A stretch of 64,000 nucleotides of DNA from Branchiostoma floridae (GCF_000003815.2 NC_049982.1:29072377-29136376); one strand, 5' to 3'. Positions 21,801 to 34,800 are shown, numbered from the stretch's first letter. A program made the numbers and translations. Notes: generated from the letters alone by a model not told the origin.

Positions 21801-24800
21801 CGAATATATTTCACCATACCTATGGTATGGCTAACATATAACAACAATGTATGTTTCAAACCAGGGGTCCATGGCCATGGGAAGATCACAGCAATTGTTG
21901 AAATGGAGAACAAGCTGATCAAATGGGTGGCAGACCTGTTCGGGTACCCCGCAGGGCATGCTGGGAACATCTCATCAGGAGGTTCTCTCGCCACTCTCAC
22001 CGCGTTAGCTGTCGCACGGGACAGCAGGGAGCTGAAAGCCGCAGACTTCCACAGGTAACATTTGTGTTTAACTTACTCACTCCAGCAAGAATCTCCGCAC
22101 GCGACTGTCAAACAAAGGCCCTGTCGTAGCGGACTGCGATCCGTCCTTCCTGCTGCGTTACGTATACACAGCTGGACAGTCGTCTACCAATCAACATATG
22201 GTCAAGAGCTAGAGGCAACGTGATTGGCCGATAACTTTTTCTCCAATACTGAGTGGGACTATCTGATTGGCTGACGCTGGTGGATTGCAGGCAGGTACGA
22301 CAGGGCTTTTGTTTGACATTTCAAAGCAGCTGGGTTCTCATGGGAACATGCTATTCTTCTGATTATCATATAGCCCTGCAGGTGACGTCGACCAACCAGA
22401 AGGCTTCATTTCATGTTGGTTACGACGCCGTAACACATAGAATAGCAGGAAATGTTTTTCCGTTAGACCAGGCACCAGAACCAATCAGAATGAGCAATAC
22501 ACAGGAAATTGACCAATCAGAATAAGGGATATCCAAACGCGTCGGTCGTGGTGGTGAGATTTTCATCTATTCCAAAGGAACGACATGGTAGAAAGTTTGG
22601 TGTGTTTCTTTTTACTTCAATGATAAGGGTTAAGGATAAACCACAACAACTGTAGATAAATAATGAAACTTGTAACGTCTATAATTTCTCTATATAGATG
22701 CGTGATCTATTGTAGCGAGCTCACCCATTATGCTCTAGAGAAGGGACTTCGAGCCGTTGGAATGAGGGAAGCCATTCTGAACACACTTCCAATGGACCAG
22801 TCTTTTAAAATGACAGCAGCAGCTCTTGAGAAGAAGATCAAGAAAGATAAGGAAGTAAGACTAGTCCAATTATACTTTATTTAAGTATCTTTTAAGATTC
22901 AACTTTTTTTAAGATTCAAGCATCGTTCAAAGATTGCACGTTTTGAGACAAATACTTTCGACTCTTAACCCTATCTAGACCGTTTTTTGGTGGGATTCCT
23001 GGGGCAAGAAGGGGTCTTTTGACCCCCCCCCCCCCCCTTCGTAATTTCAAAACGGCTTGGGTTACGATCCCCAAATTTGAAGGGAATGATGTCCTGGTTT
23101 TATATTTTCTGTAATTTTGATATCGTTATGACGTAATATGACGTAATTATGACGTCATAATGTCATACTAAAGTTTGGGCCAAAACCGTCTAAATATGGA
23201 ATTTCCGCTATACTTTTATTAGGTATTAGACAAAACATTGACAATTCCAGGTTACTTAGTACCTTAAACTGAAATCAGTAAATTTGGCAAAATATCCTGC
23301 CAGAAACCCGTTGCCATGGTAACACGAAAAATCTAATATTTTTCGCAGAATTATTGCCAACAATATTCTCGGAAAAGTCACTAAGTTTCGTAGTCCTAGC
23401 ACACGTCGTTCGTTCGACGTCAAAGTTGGCACAGGCACTTTTATCCCCCTCCCCGGTCTAGCTAGGGTTAAGTTAAAAGCGACAGAAAGCACAATTATTT
23501 CAACTTTACCTCAATCTAGGCTTTTATGTTTACGGACATTCCATGTTTCACGGGGACGCTAAAAGGTTCCCGCCAACCATCATTGCATCGGGAAGGGGGG
23601 CAATATCCACTTCCAGCCACATTTGACCCATTGCTGACGTCATAATTCTGTGAGGTCACGTATTCTTAGCAGGCGTGTCATAAGTTACGAGTACATGTAT
23701 ACTGATGAAGGCCAGAGGACTGGCCCATTATATACAAAGTTTATCTATCATTCAATCATTTGCGTCTTGTGACTGTCCTGAAGTGATGCAGAAACAAGAA
23801 AATTATGCTATTTCTGCATTATCTACCATGATTCAGAGTGATTTTCCGATGGTTCAGCGTTTTGTGATCATTGCAAGATGTTGCCAATTCCCTACCCAGG
23901 CCGGTTTGTTGCCCTTCCTGGTTGCGGCAACTTTGGGCACCACGCTGACCGGAAGTGTGGACCCTGTGAACGACATCGCTGATGTGTGTGACCGTCACCA
24001 ACTCTGGCTCCACGTTGATGCCGCGTATGGAGGGTTCTTCGCTCTGTGTGACGAAATAAAACAGCTGTTTGTTGGTGTGGAGCGGAGCGATTCAATCGTG
24101 GTTAATCCACACAAAGGTGCGTATGTATGGAGGAGGAATTCTTTCTTATTTTACTTCGAATCTCTGAGATGACATAATCTTTGTGAAAACATAGGTTAAC
24201 CAATCATCAGTCAGGGGTGAGTAAATGTTTGGTTTATACATAATGTGAGTCGTATTCTTTTCTAGGGACCTAGTCTCACACTCGTCGTACAGTAGTCGTA
24301 TAGTGGTCGTACAATTGCAATTTCATTTTCGGCAGTCTGTCATATAACATACACACTTTATTTGCTGTCTGGCGCAGGTTATGGAGGCTGTTTGAGAACA
24401 TTTGATTCTGTCACTCTTAAGCTTGCCACAGCATGGCTGAATGGCTGAAATTGTACATGTGCATCGGAGTTAATTACGTGGCTCCCTACGACGGACGTGA
24501 GCAAGCAGTGTCATGCTGCGAAATGCTATTTTCATACACGATATTTTTCTCCTTATTTATCTAAAAATTTATTTATTTAATCCTCCTCATTTTAGGGTTG
24601 TTTGTATCATATGGTGTAAGTGTTCTGGTGGTGAGAGATGGAGAGAAGCTCCGGCAGTGTTGTTCTATGGAGCAGACTCCCAGCTGCTTCAAGGGATGTC
24701 AAGTGTTCACAGCTGAACATCTGAATCCATCCGAACTTTCTTTTGAACTCACCAGGCCATTCAGGTAACTGTATCTTTCTGTATCTGTATCTATATAGCC

Positions 24801-26562
24801 GGTCTAACCGCCCTTCGGCGTAACACACCAGCTTCTGTATCTGTATCTACATAGCCGGTCTAACCGCCCTTCGGCGTAACACACCAGCTTCGCAGCCACG
24901 CGGCGCGGCAGCAGCTGGTTATGTTACACTGAACGACCTGTCACACCTAGCTTTTGCACATCTATCTGCAAGCGTTCTTTAAACTATCCAGAGAAAATGC
25001 CCCTACTGTGCTTGGTGATAACAAATTCCACTCTACGATAGTTTTTTAACGATTGTTGACTCTTTTGCTCCTTCATAGCCATGCATATTTTCTTCACCAA
25101 AACACAGCCGTTCATTCAACAAGTCTTTAAATCATCAGCATTGGAAATTACGTTGGAAACGGATAAAACTTAAGTTTATCTCTACTAAAGTTTAGAACAA
25201 AATAGGTTACAATATATTATTCCTCCTCTTTTGTTGTGTAGAGATCACTTTTAAAGCCTTCTTGGGCTACACAGTTCTGGCCCTGTAGAGGGAGTTAGGC
25301 AATTGTTATAATTAGTTGTGTGTGCATATTATCATGTACCATACTGATTCTTATAATTGCGAAAAAAGAGGAGTAACAAGCACTATACGGGCTTTGCCGT
25401 ACTCGGCTAGTATTTGAACTCGGGACCTCCAGAATGCAGGGCAATGGCCACTTATCCACGCAGGTGGTCAAGTTTGATTCCATACTTATAGAAGCCCTTT
25501 TCATGGAAAAAATATTTTAAAAATTCATATTGATGAGACAGTGCAGGGTGCAGACGTTCAAATTTTTTTTTTTTTTTTTTTCTTTAAACAAGGTTTTGGT
25601 TCATTTTGTAGGCCTGTGCAGACCCCTACTTTGAAGTGGTCTGTCTCTAAATTGACGTCATCAGAAACCAAGATGGCGGCATTTTGTTAGTACTGCCGCC
25701 CGAGTTTCTTTTGTTAAATCAGACATTTGAGATAGCACGCAACTGTATGGGGTAAGTGTGAGCTGGATTGTTCACGGAGACTATGACACCATGAACTTGC
25801 ATATTTTTACACAATAGCCCGTATACAGTCTGCCATTGGTGTTCTTTGTCCTGTAGAGTAAGTACTCTACCTCCTAGGCTACTGCACCAGTCAAACTAAA
25901 CTGTATTGCTCTTCCTCCTTGCGAAGTATCGACTGTTATGTTCTTTACCTGTTCTCAACAGAGGTGCGCAGATGTGGCTCCCACTGAAAGTGTTTGGTGT
26001 TGGAGTTTTCCGTGAGGCGCTGAAAGAGAAACTTCTACTGGCACGGTACTTCTTCGGGAAACTGAAAGGTAATATGAAACTTCCCACTTCCGTCAATGCA
26101 TTATTATCATTTCTAGCATGGATTTCCAGGGCGTTTTCTGGAAAGAATTTTGATTGCTGTGCGATTATGTTTATCAATATCTCACGCCTTCAGCCATCTC
26201 TGCTGGTGGTTTTAAATTATATGAATCATGATTTAGATTTTATTCGTCAATAAAATCACGCACTTGTTCTCCGCACAGGAACGGGTCAGTTCGAGCTACC
26301 ACTGGAGCCGGAACTGTCCGTGGTCCTGTTCCGTGCTACAGCGCCACCTGGCGTCAACATCAACAATTTCAACCAACAGCTCCTGGACGGCCTGAATTCT
26401 GACGGAAAAATCTTCATGACGCCCGCCGTACTTTCCGATCAGTTTTACCTGCGTGTCTGTGTCCTGTGCTTCAGGACCCACATTGATCATATCGATCTTT
26501 GCTTCTCTTTGATCCAAGAGAAACGTCTGTATCTTTGGGAGTCACTTCGTTGTGATGCCTAA
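18849..26562 (+). CDS. PLP-dependent group II decarboxylase, copy B (8 exons, 504 aa)
   Basis: Exons: 18849-19089, 19824-19973, 21865-22054, 22698-22854, 23900-24116, 24596-24764, 25962-26068, 26279-26562; the 1515 nt are in frame and all borders are GT/AG. Intron phases equal those of copy A. The catalytic set is complete: SSGGS, HVDAAYGG and NPHKG (Schiff-base Lys318). Compared with A, exon 3 has two extra codons near its start (GVHGHGKITAIV versus GIHWKSTSIV), and exon 6 reads GLFVSYGVSV in place of GLFVPCGVGV. Exons 1, 2, 4 and 6 differ clearly from A, whereas exons 5 and 8 are almost identical to A. The start is the first ATG after the acceptor at 18832-18833; an upstream ATG at 18813 hits a stop after nine codons. 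Substrate unknown. Confidence 0.88.
20480..20556. repeat. Cluster of GTGTCGAT palindromes in intron 2 of copy B
   Basis: Five GTGTCGAT/ATCGACAC units alternate in orientation and form nested dyads. The central one, about 38 bp, is a palindrome with only two mismatches centred on a GGTACC core. ATTTGCAT and ATGCAAAT octamers flank the core. The cluster is kept in intron 2 of copy C at about 45347-45415. Confidence 0.75.
20700..21860 (+). mobile_element. Repeat-rich non-autonomous element in intron 2 of copy B
   Basis: Two kinds of internal tandem module are visible: a block with AATGGACTCTTCCA, and a unit of about 160 bp with AAAATTAAGCATTTTGTTGT and GGTTGTAAAACCAGG. It ends CCATACCTATGGTATGGCTA about 25 bp before the acceptor of exon 3. 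The same family occurs in intron 2 of C (about 44200-45190) and in arm X' (about 29633-31327). Frames that stay open in it follow the tandem unit and are not genes. Confidence 0.6.
22106..22318. mobile_element. MITE in intron 3 of copy B
   Basis: About 213 bp with inverted ends TGTCAAACAAAGGCCCTGTC and GACAGGGCTTTTGTTTGACA. CCAATCA boxes and AGAGCTAGAGGCAACG lie inside. It occupies the same place in the gene as the MITEs in A, C and D. Confidence 0.75.
22969..23467. mobile_element. piggyBac-type MITE with TTAA target sites, intron 4 of copy B
   Basis: The 499-bp element is flanked by TTAA on both sides (22965-22968 and 23468-23471). Its ends are inverted: CCCTATCTAGACCG at the left and CGGTCTAGCTAGGG at the right. 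TTAA duplications with CCC-starting ends are typical of piggyBac. The copy C counterpart (42188-43052) is longer by about 370 bp in the middle, so this copy probably has an internal deletion, between GGTTACTTAGTACCTT and AAACTGAAAT. Confidence 0.75.
24773..24905. repeat. Direct tandem repeat of about 60 bp in intron 6 of copy B
   Basis: Two copies of a unit containing ATAGCCGGTCTAACCGCCC and TTCGGCGTAACACACCAGCT. It begins a few bases after the exon 6 donor. Matching sequence is in intron 6 of C (about 40780-40915), and a single unit is at about 27300-27358. Confidence 0.7.
25430..25860 (+). repeat. Interspersed repeat of the GATGGCGGC family in intron 6 of copy B
   Basis: Same family as 4430-4915, with a poly-T tract at about 25565-25582. 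The inverse copy is in intron 6 of C. A tRNA-like B-box remnant (ACTCGGGACC on this strand) lies at its left edge. Confidence 0.55.
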
Positions 26563-27269
26563 ACATAACCGTGAAAAATCATATCAGAACATAGTGTTTG
26601 GAACAAGCTGTGAATGACAAAAGTTTAATACTTCTTGTGCATATTGATATAATGTCTGGAAATTAGCCCTTTTATTTCTACACTAATACACCAGGGCCAT
26701 TACTGAACAGAGACGGTGGGCGTTATAAACTTTCTGGCACGTTTGACCAATTGCTTACGACACGTATTCGCAAGATCACGTGTTAGTAAAATCACGTGTT
26801 CGTAACTCTCACGAGTTTACGTTCCGAAGTGATTGGTCATGCGTATTGATCCTGAAGGAGGCGACAGTGGTCGTTGCAAATTTGATCCGTTTGTACTTTT
26901 GTCTTGGAACAAAGTTTAGCATGATAGAAAATATGGATGATACATGGTGTTGTCAGGAATATCACAAATTTCTAATTTGAAGTCACAAAATAGCTTAAGA
27001 ATTTGACCCAATGACACTAATTTAGACAATGTACCATTTATTTTATAAAAATATAATTTGTTTGTAAAATCTACGTAACAGGTACCAGGGTGCAAAGATG
27101 CAATACTATACTTCTAGTAAGATATCATCGCATGATATACATGTACATGTTTTAGATTTGCATGTATGACACTATATTTACAGTTACACTTCCTGTAGCT
27201 GTACAGAATTTACCCCAATGTACATATAATCTGGAAATAACTCCTTTTATTTCTACATTAGTGTTACTA
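26563..27269. other. 3' flank of copy B, no gene seen
   Basis: Contains an interspersed repeat at about 26700-26885 (GAGACGGTGGGCGTTAT ... GATCCTGAAGGAGGCGACAG) that recurs downstream of D at about 55730-55910 and, more diverged, in intron 4 of the copies. The remainder is AT-rich without a readable frame. Confidence 0.6.
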
Positions 27270-28229
27270 CAAAAATAATTGAGATGTATAATGCGTTTTA
27301 TGCGTAGCTGGTGTGTTACGCCGAAGGTTATACCGGCTATATAGATACAGATACAGATGCATTTTCCCCAAGTGATGATATATGTACAGTGAACTGGTGA
27401 AAGCTTTTTGATAAGCTGCTGTCAAATATATTTCATGGTCAGTTGTCTCAAATGTATATTTACAAGCATTCATCGGTGTCATGTACAGAATTAGTATCAT
27501 ACCTATTTATCATTGTGACCATTGTTTATGGTATAGATGTGCTTTTATACATGTGTTCACAATCAATCAATCGCTGGATCGATCTATCAAACAACATCCA
27601 CGGGCATCAGGTACGGATGTATGGTGGCTGTAAACCTGTCCCTCAAGGAGAGTGAACGCCAATGGCAATCCGTACTAGCGATAATGTAAAAATTGGCAAG
27701 TTCAGGGTGTCATAATATCATCCCCGAACATTCCAGGTCATAAAAAACTAACCCCAAACTGCAGCCCGATATCTGAAGTTTCCATAAAGTCTGATTAAAA
27801 AATCTGACCAGCGGAGTTTATCGCTGCTTTCAAATTTGCCGCCATGTTGGTTTCTGATGACGTCAAGTTAGGGACTGACCACTTCATAGTAGGGGTTTGC
27901 ACAGGCCTAAAAATGGACCAAAACCTGGTTTCTTGACCAAATCTGAAAGCCTGCACACAACACTGTCTCATCAATATGAAATTTCTCCTACATTTTCCAT
28001 GAAAAGTGCTGCTGCAAGTCTGGAATATGCTAAATGCTGTATGGACTAAAACTGGGCCTTCTGTAGCTGCGTATAAGTGGTCATTGCCCTCAAGTATTAT
28101 CAATGTAAGACATCCCGTTGCCCGCGGTCACCCCTATATCTTGAAGCGTGTTGAAGACTTGGTCCTTCAACCATCTGATGATACAACTTTGAAGGGCAGC
28201 TGTCAAATATCACATGGTTTCGTGGCGTC

Positions 28230-28385
28230 GTGTGTGGCATAACTGATAGAGTGTTGGGTTTGGTACCTAATGGTCCCGAGTTTGATACTTGTCGTGCCCT
28301 CGACGTTGTGCCCCTGGGAACCTGCAAGACCTTTCTCACTTTACCCAGGTTTAAAATGTGTACCCAACTTCGGTCGGTGAGGTAA
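28230..28385 (+). mobile_element. tRNA-derived SINE (partner of 4190-4340)
   Basis: Head TGGCATAACTGATAGAGTG, B-box region GGTCCCGAGTTTGATAC, then GTGCCCCTGGGAACCTGC. It differs from the arm X copy by scattered substitutions. Confidence 0.6.
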
Positions 28386-29632
28386 AATACTAACTTTACC
28401 GTTTGTGTCGATGGCAATTTTTTTCTATGCAAAAGACACTGGTTAGAATTTATGTGTATTTTTGACAAAACGTGTTATGCAAGTCACATCCTAAATCTCA
28501 CCAAACACCGTGATATGTAAATCTTAGGTTACAATCTACCACCGTGGTGCTTAAATTCACCCACAAGTAGTAAAAGTAGAAGCCGTTGAATTCCACACCC
28601 GATTTGCCAGCGTATTTCCTGCAATTATCCGGCGTGTACAATGATGCGATGTTGCGCAGTTGGACCGTATACTGTATATTACGTTAGAGCGTTCTGTGCA
28701 CTGTGACACGTCATCACGGGTCAGCCTAGAACAGTGTCCTGTCTAATGCTGGGACAAATTTGACTGCCAGCACTATTGGGAATCCCGTGCAATTGACCAA
28801 AGTGTGCGTTTATCCGATGTGAATTTAACTGGCTTCTTTAGATTATATAGATTAACTGGCTAATATAGATTTGGGGCGAACTATAGACCCCCCCCCCCCA
28901 ACACACACACCGAGATCTGCATGTACTCGGGTTGAACAGAGGCTATTAGCATCCAAATTGTATTATCTAACATTATTGAAATTATACATTACTGAAAACT
29001 AAGTAATATAGACAAATTTAAATTCTTTATGAATTTACACATTTACCTTGACTTATAAAAGGTACTTGGGTACCTACTGGCTGCAAAATACACCCGATTA
29101 TAAATCATACCTGTTCCTACACATCCAATATCACAGAGAAACGAGAAGAAGTCGAATTCACGTAGTAGAATGCGAATCTTGTGTATTTGTAGATTCATTG
29201 TATGTATTTCATGTATCTTTTGTTGCGACCTGTATTTAACCCAATGGGTATGTATGTACAAGAATGGTCTTCATTCATTCTTTCATTCAATAAAGTTAAT
29301 GCCATTCCTCGTTTAGTGCATGCAGATCCCTTTGGCCAGTTAAACATTGTTTACCCTTTGGATACTGTCTTTGCTCCGATAGACTTGCTTGGAGACTGAA
29401 CTAGATCTGTTACATGTTTCTGCACATGTGGCATGCGAATGGTATCACTCAGCTTTTCTACGTAATAAAGTTGATTAAAAAATGAGTATGTACGCATACG
29501 TCACAGGTATTTTCAACTTTACTCACTTCTTTGCTTTTGACAGAAGGGAGAAACAAAACAGATATGGGCTAATATTACATCAATCAATCAAACAAACTTC
29601 CATATGTATCAGATAGATACATATATTGATAC

Positions 29633-31327
29633 TAGAAAGGCCAACATTTGCTTGAGAGCAAATACAGCATATTTCAGCCATCTCCCTCCCCATGCAACAA
29701 TAGACTATTTCAAAATCACCCATTTGAAAAATCACTTTTACTAATGACGGTTTAACCCAAAAATGAATCTTACAAAATTCCCCCGTTCAAGAATGGACTC
29801 CAGTGCACCCTCTGTGAATTTGCACAATAGACCAGTCCAGAAATACTCCCACTGAAACCTTGGCCTTTTGAATAAGAAACCAAATCCAAAATTGAATTTA
29901 GCAAAAAAGGTCCCAGTGCATGAAAAGGTATAATAGACCAGTCTAAAAACACTTCCGCTAAAAATTGAATTTTGAATCATCACCCGTCCAAACTGAATTT
30001 GAAAAATCCCCCTTCCGTGTGCAAAAATTGGACTCTTCCATGTAAAGTAGAGCAGTCCAAAAATACATCCGCTAAAACAGGACTTTGACATAATCACTGA
30101 AGCCCAAAAATGGATTTTAAAAAAAGCCAATGGAGTTAAAAAAAAAGCCCCCCCTCCATGCAAGAATGGAGTCTTCCAGCACACCCATTTACAATTGAAA
30201 GTTAGACCAGTCCAAAAATAACCATACTGAAAGACTTTGACAAACTAGAAGTCACCAAAGTCCAAAATATGAATTTAAAAAAATCCCCCCTCCGTGCTAG
30301 AATAGACTCTTCCAGCACACCTTCTGTAAAACTGCAAAATAAACCTGCCCAAAAATACACCCACTGAAAGACTTCACCAGTCGGAGGATGATTTTTTAAA
30401 AAAGTGAACCCCTCCATGTAAGAATGGACTCTTCCAGATAACACCGGGCTCGCTGATTGGCTGTCACCCCCCCTCTTTAGGATATAGATTCAGGCTAAGT
30501 GATTGGTTACCTATCTAATTAGATTAAATAGACATATATGCCAGTGGGTGCAATCTGCAGCTGGGGTCAACGACCTTAAGGTCATTGACCCCTCTGGCTA
30601 TTGAAAAATGACAAAAAAAATCCCCAAATATATCATTTTGACCTAGTCTATGACAAAAATTATACATGTGTCATTTGAATAAATATCTAGTACACCATTT
30701 CACCAAAATTTAGGTCATTTGGTTTTAAAACCAGAGCACAAGAGCCAAAAGTGTACTTTTTGGTCATAAAATGGCCAAATAATCGCAAAATTAAGCATTT
30801 TGTTGTACTGTATGCCTCAATTGTTAATGGATCCATGTGCGCATATGTCTAGGGCACTCCTATACTAAATTTCAGGTCATCTGGTTCTAAAACCAAGGTA
30901 CAGGAGCCAAAAGTGTCCTTTTTTGGTCAAAAAATGACCAAAAAATCGCAAAAATAAGCTTTTCGTTATACTGTACACCAAAAGTGGTATTGAATTTATA
31001 TGGGGGAATTATTAAGGCACATCTGTGCCAAATTTCAGCTCATTCGGTTATAATACCAGGGTACAGGGGGCCCAAATATACAGTTTTGGTCTTAAGATGA
31101 CCAAAAAAACTTAATAAAATCATTTTAAAGGCAGATATGAAAAAAAAAATGAAAAAAAAAGTCTGGGGGTATTGGCCCACTCTACTCTTGTGCCGAATTT
31201 CAAGTCAATCGGTTTAGGAACAACGGAGATACCGTGTTCCGAAGATTTGACAGGAGAAAGAAAGAAAGAAGAAACATTACGAATACAATATATTTCACCA
31301 TACCTATGGTATGGCTGAAATATAATG
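29633..31327 (+). mobile_element. Repeat-rich element of about 1.7 kb, present in arm X' only
   Basis: It splits host sequence that is continuous in arm X near 1565. ATATTTCAGCCAT (about 29668) and ATGGCTGAAATAT (about 31311) are inverted at or near its ends. Inside, a block with AATGGACTCTTCCA and ATAGACCAGTCCAAAAAT recurs several times at about 29770-30450. A unit of about 165 bp with GGTTTTAAAACCAG and AGGAGCCAAAAGTGT recurs at about 30640-31100. No transposase is seen; it is non-autonomous. Confidence 0.65.
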
Positions 31328-31871
31328 ATATATCAGATTCTACTTTGATATTGGTACACTTTGCCTAACCACTGCTGACTAATGTTACATTTGTACTAAA
31401 AAAGATTGAATTGAAAAGATTCCTCTGTTATCAAAAGTCATATCTTTATTATGCGTAGCCTTTTATACTATGTAGTATGAATACAAGTAGCCATTTTTTG
31501 TTACTCAGTTACTTGCGCTGTTAGATTCTTATAAAGCACACCTCAGAAATAAAGAAAAAGCAAAAAAAAAAAATTTGGGCGGACTGTATTGCAAAGTTAT
31601 AAAAACTACTGGGATTTGACAACCGTACTACCAATTCACCCACCAAACACTGTGAAAAAGGAATGAAATTTGACGAAATGGAATTCAAATTTAGGAAGAA
31701 AATATTTTCTACACGTGACAGGCACATATTCTACAGTATTTCAAGTTAGAGGGGAAAAACTACCACTGAAGATGGCCTATATCTATACTTATTAGTTAAG
31801 TGTAATACGAAGGTGGCCTTGCTAGCCTCGTTTTGGTGCAATGACCCCGTGTGACCCCGGAAAGTTTAAAA

Positions 31872-34800
31872 TTACTTCGGTTTTGGTTTGCTTTTCACCC
31901 ATTCAAAGTATCCGGTCAGCCCGGAATCCAGCTGCAGGGAATAATCCAGAGACTTTCCACCCTCTTCGAATGGCTCCCCAGCATGGATGTTCTTGAACCA
32001 ATACATCGTGTTGGGGACCAGATCCGGTTTCGATGGGGTCACCGTCTTCGGGAACGTTGGAATGGACGCCGTGGAATGGCAGGAGGCACAGCAGGATATG
32101 AAGTTGTCCACAATCCCGTTGGCTCGTTCGAGATAGCCAAGGTAGGGACGGCCCGCTAAAAAAACATAAAAAAAGAAATGTGATTTTTTTGTAACGAGGG
32201 CAGAATTAGACCACTTTAAGGCAATTCACTAAGAATTTGGAAATGATTGTACACGGAGATAGCGGTGGACATTTGTTTTGAAGGCTGACAAGTTGTAGAC
32301 AGGAGGGAAACAGTTGTAGTCGAGAGAGTTTCATAGTTTGGCAATCCAAGGCAAGAAACTGTTGTTGAAGAAAGACTTGGAAACCGGCAATTGAGCGGTA
32401 TAGCGATGTGAGTTGGAAGAAAACCTAAAATGCGTTGATTTGACATATGGATGGCATCATCTGTAAACCCCCAAACTGATGCGAGCACGCGAATAAAAAA
32501 AGCCCCCCCCCCAAAAAAAAAGTTTCCTACATTATGAGATCTAAGTGGTCAAGAAAGTTGAATAAATGATTACACTCTGATAGCATGATATTCCAAATAA
32601 TAAATTCTTCTTTTTTTGTTCTTTCACATCAGCTTTTAAATATTTGGGCTAGAAATTGACTTAGGCGTTCTGTAACATTAGTATCCGTTTCCTAATTTGT
32701 GTGATTTACAGCATGGTTGAAAACTTTTTGACGAGTGGATTTCATCCATATTATCAAATCAACATGGCCTAACGTCAAAAGATATTTGCCACCAAAAGTT
32801 CAAAAGTACATGTAGGTACCTTAAAAAGATAGAAATATATCCAAAATCTACGTTCACACACACACACACACACAAACACACGGACACACACACGCACACA
32901 CACACACTCACTCACACACACACCACACACACCTGACAAACACCATAAGGATTCACCACCGGCTGAGAGCCAGTAACCAACGAGCTAATCACATACAGCA
33001 CCGAAAAATTACCTTCTGACGAAGGTAACAAATGCATAGACGTTAAAAAGTATACCACAAAATGCATGCAATGCTGCTGTTATCTACTTACGTGCTAGGA
33101 GGCCTTTTTCCTTTACGAGTGGGTTGGTCCAAGTTTCAGTCGGCCGTTTGCCGTGCTCGTAGTACCGTTCCGGTGTGAGGTCGGGATCGTTCCCCCACTG
33201 CAGGCACAGGGGCACCAGGCGCCGCCAGTCGTCCTTGGTTTTCTGGCCATAGTCCTTGTGATACATGAACGTTCCGAACACCCACCCTGATTAAGGGAAG
33301 AATCGCAGTCGACAATCAGATATCATTTTTTTCCGTCAATCAAAACAAGAATGGCAAAGATCGATATCCAGCCTTCTCATAGTAAACAAGAGTTCGGAGA
33401 CCTCATGCCGCCATGAACTATTCTGATAATGCAAAAGATTTGCGCATCTGTATGATTTATGCCTGGTAATGTACACCTTTGAATAACTTACACAGGTCAT
33501 AATGTTGACAATACAATCATTTACTACATGTGCTTAGAATGATGATGACACTTTCACAGTAATTGTGCAAATTAGGGAGTTATTTGTAGAATTCGTATCT
33601 GCTAATCTTCCAGCTGCCACAAACCACACGTTACATGTCATGTATTTGAATCCTATAATGGAAACACTGTAGATATAGATTTTCCTCATTGATTATGTAA
33701 CTTAAGTCCAAATTTGCATAATTTGCATATCAATATGTACATCTCTGCCAAAGATACTTGCATGCTAAATATCATGGAAATGCGCGTTACTTTTTTCTGT
33801 TATGCTCCTTGGAAGATTTTGACCAGAATACCCCTGCAGTTCTAGAGCAAGCTGCAAGGGGGCCCCAACATACATCACTTCTTTCTTACATCTTAAGCTA
33901 TCTGCCATCAAAAAATCAAAACCATAGCATGTCCGGGTCAAAAGATACAAAAAATCTGTATCTGCTGCAGTAGCAAGGTCACACACCAGGGGCCCAAAAT
34001 CGACCCTGACCTTTGTCTTTCCAACGCCCAACCAAATACCAAATATCAGTACAATCCATCCAGAGGTTCTAGAGTTATACTGACCACAATTATGCAGAAA
34101 CACAGACAGACAGACAGACAGTCAGACAGACAGACGCAAAGACACATCAAAAGCAATACCTCAATTTTTCATGGAGGTCAAAAAACGTTCTCTAATTCCT
34201 ACGAGGTGACCACAGAGTTACAAACTTTCCCAGTAATACATGTAATCCTTTGGGGAAGTGGAGGAAAAAATGTGTCATAATCTCAAGAATTAAAACATCA
34301 AGCTATACAAACTTACCTTCAAAAGATAACCCATTCTGTCCACTCTCAGTAAACTCTTTGGCAACAATTCTATACGGCTAGTTTGCAGATAGACTCCTCC
34401 TAATCAGAGCCCTTGGATTGGTCCTTAAGGCTAAAAATAGCTATCTGGCGATGATACCACTATGTCATGGGGGTGCAAAATCCCCTGAGATGGAAAAAGG
34501 TCATTTTTTTTACAACTGATTCACAAGTATAGGGGCTTTCCTACCGCAGACACTCCCAAGCTGCCCAGATTTAACATAAAATCCCAACAGGAAAGGCTTT
34601 TCAATGGTTTAAGGTCTTGTTTTTATTTGATCTGTCACCGTGGGGTCTAGCTAGGCGCAGTGGATAATTGTTGCGTGACCCCCTATTAAAGGCTGTGCCA
34701 TAACAAAGGAGACTGGGTGTGGTTGAAATTTGAAGCATAACTTGTATCGAATGAGCTGTATCAAGGTACGTGTAGAACTGTAGTCACTTCTGACAGTAAA

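Larger units (their letters stand above)
15400..26562 (+). repeat. Inverted-duplication arm Y (partner 39091-52044)
   Basis: The end of copy A, the A-B spacer and the whole of copy B are repeated in reverse at 52044 down to 39091 (remnant E, spacer, copy C). Landmarks pair in order, for example 16449-16661 with 50979-50749, B exon 1 with C exon 1, and the palindrome cluster at 20480-20556 with 45347-45415. The arms diverge just past the stop codons of B and C. The spacer between the arms is about 12.5 kb and contains the cytochrome-like gene. Confidence 0.85.
27270..32870 (-). repeat. Inverted-duplication arm X' (partner 1-5290)
   Basis: Reverse-complement counterpart of the start of the window, containing the last exon of the complete cytochrome-like gene. 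It lacks the octamer-array element of arm X and has instead a 1.7-kb element (29633-31327) that arm X lacks. Confidence 0.85.
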
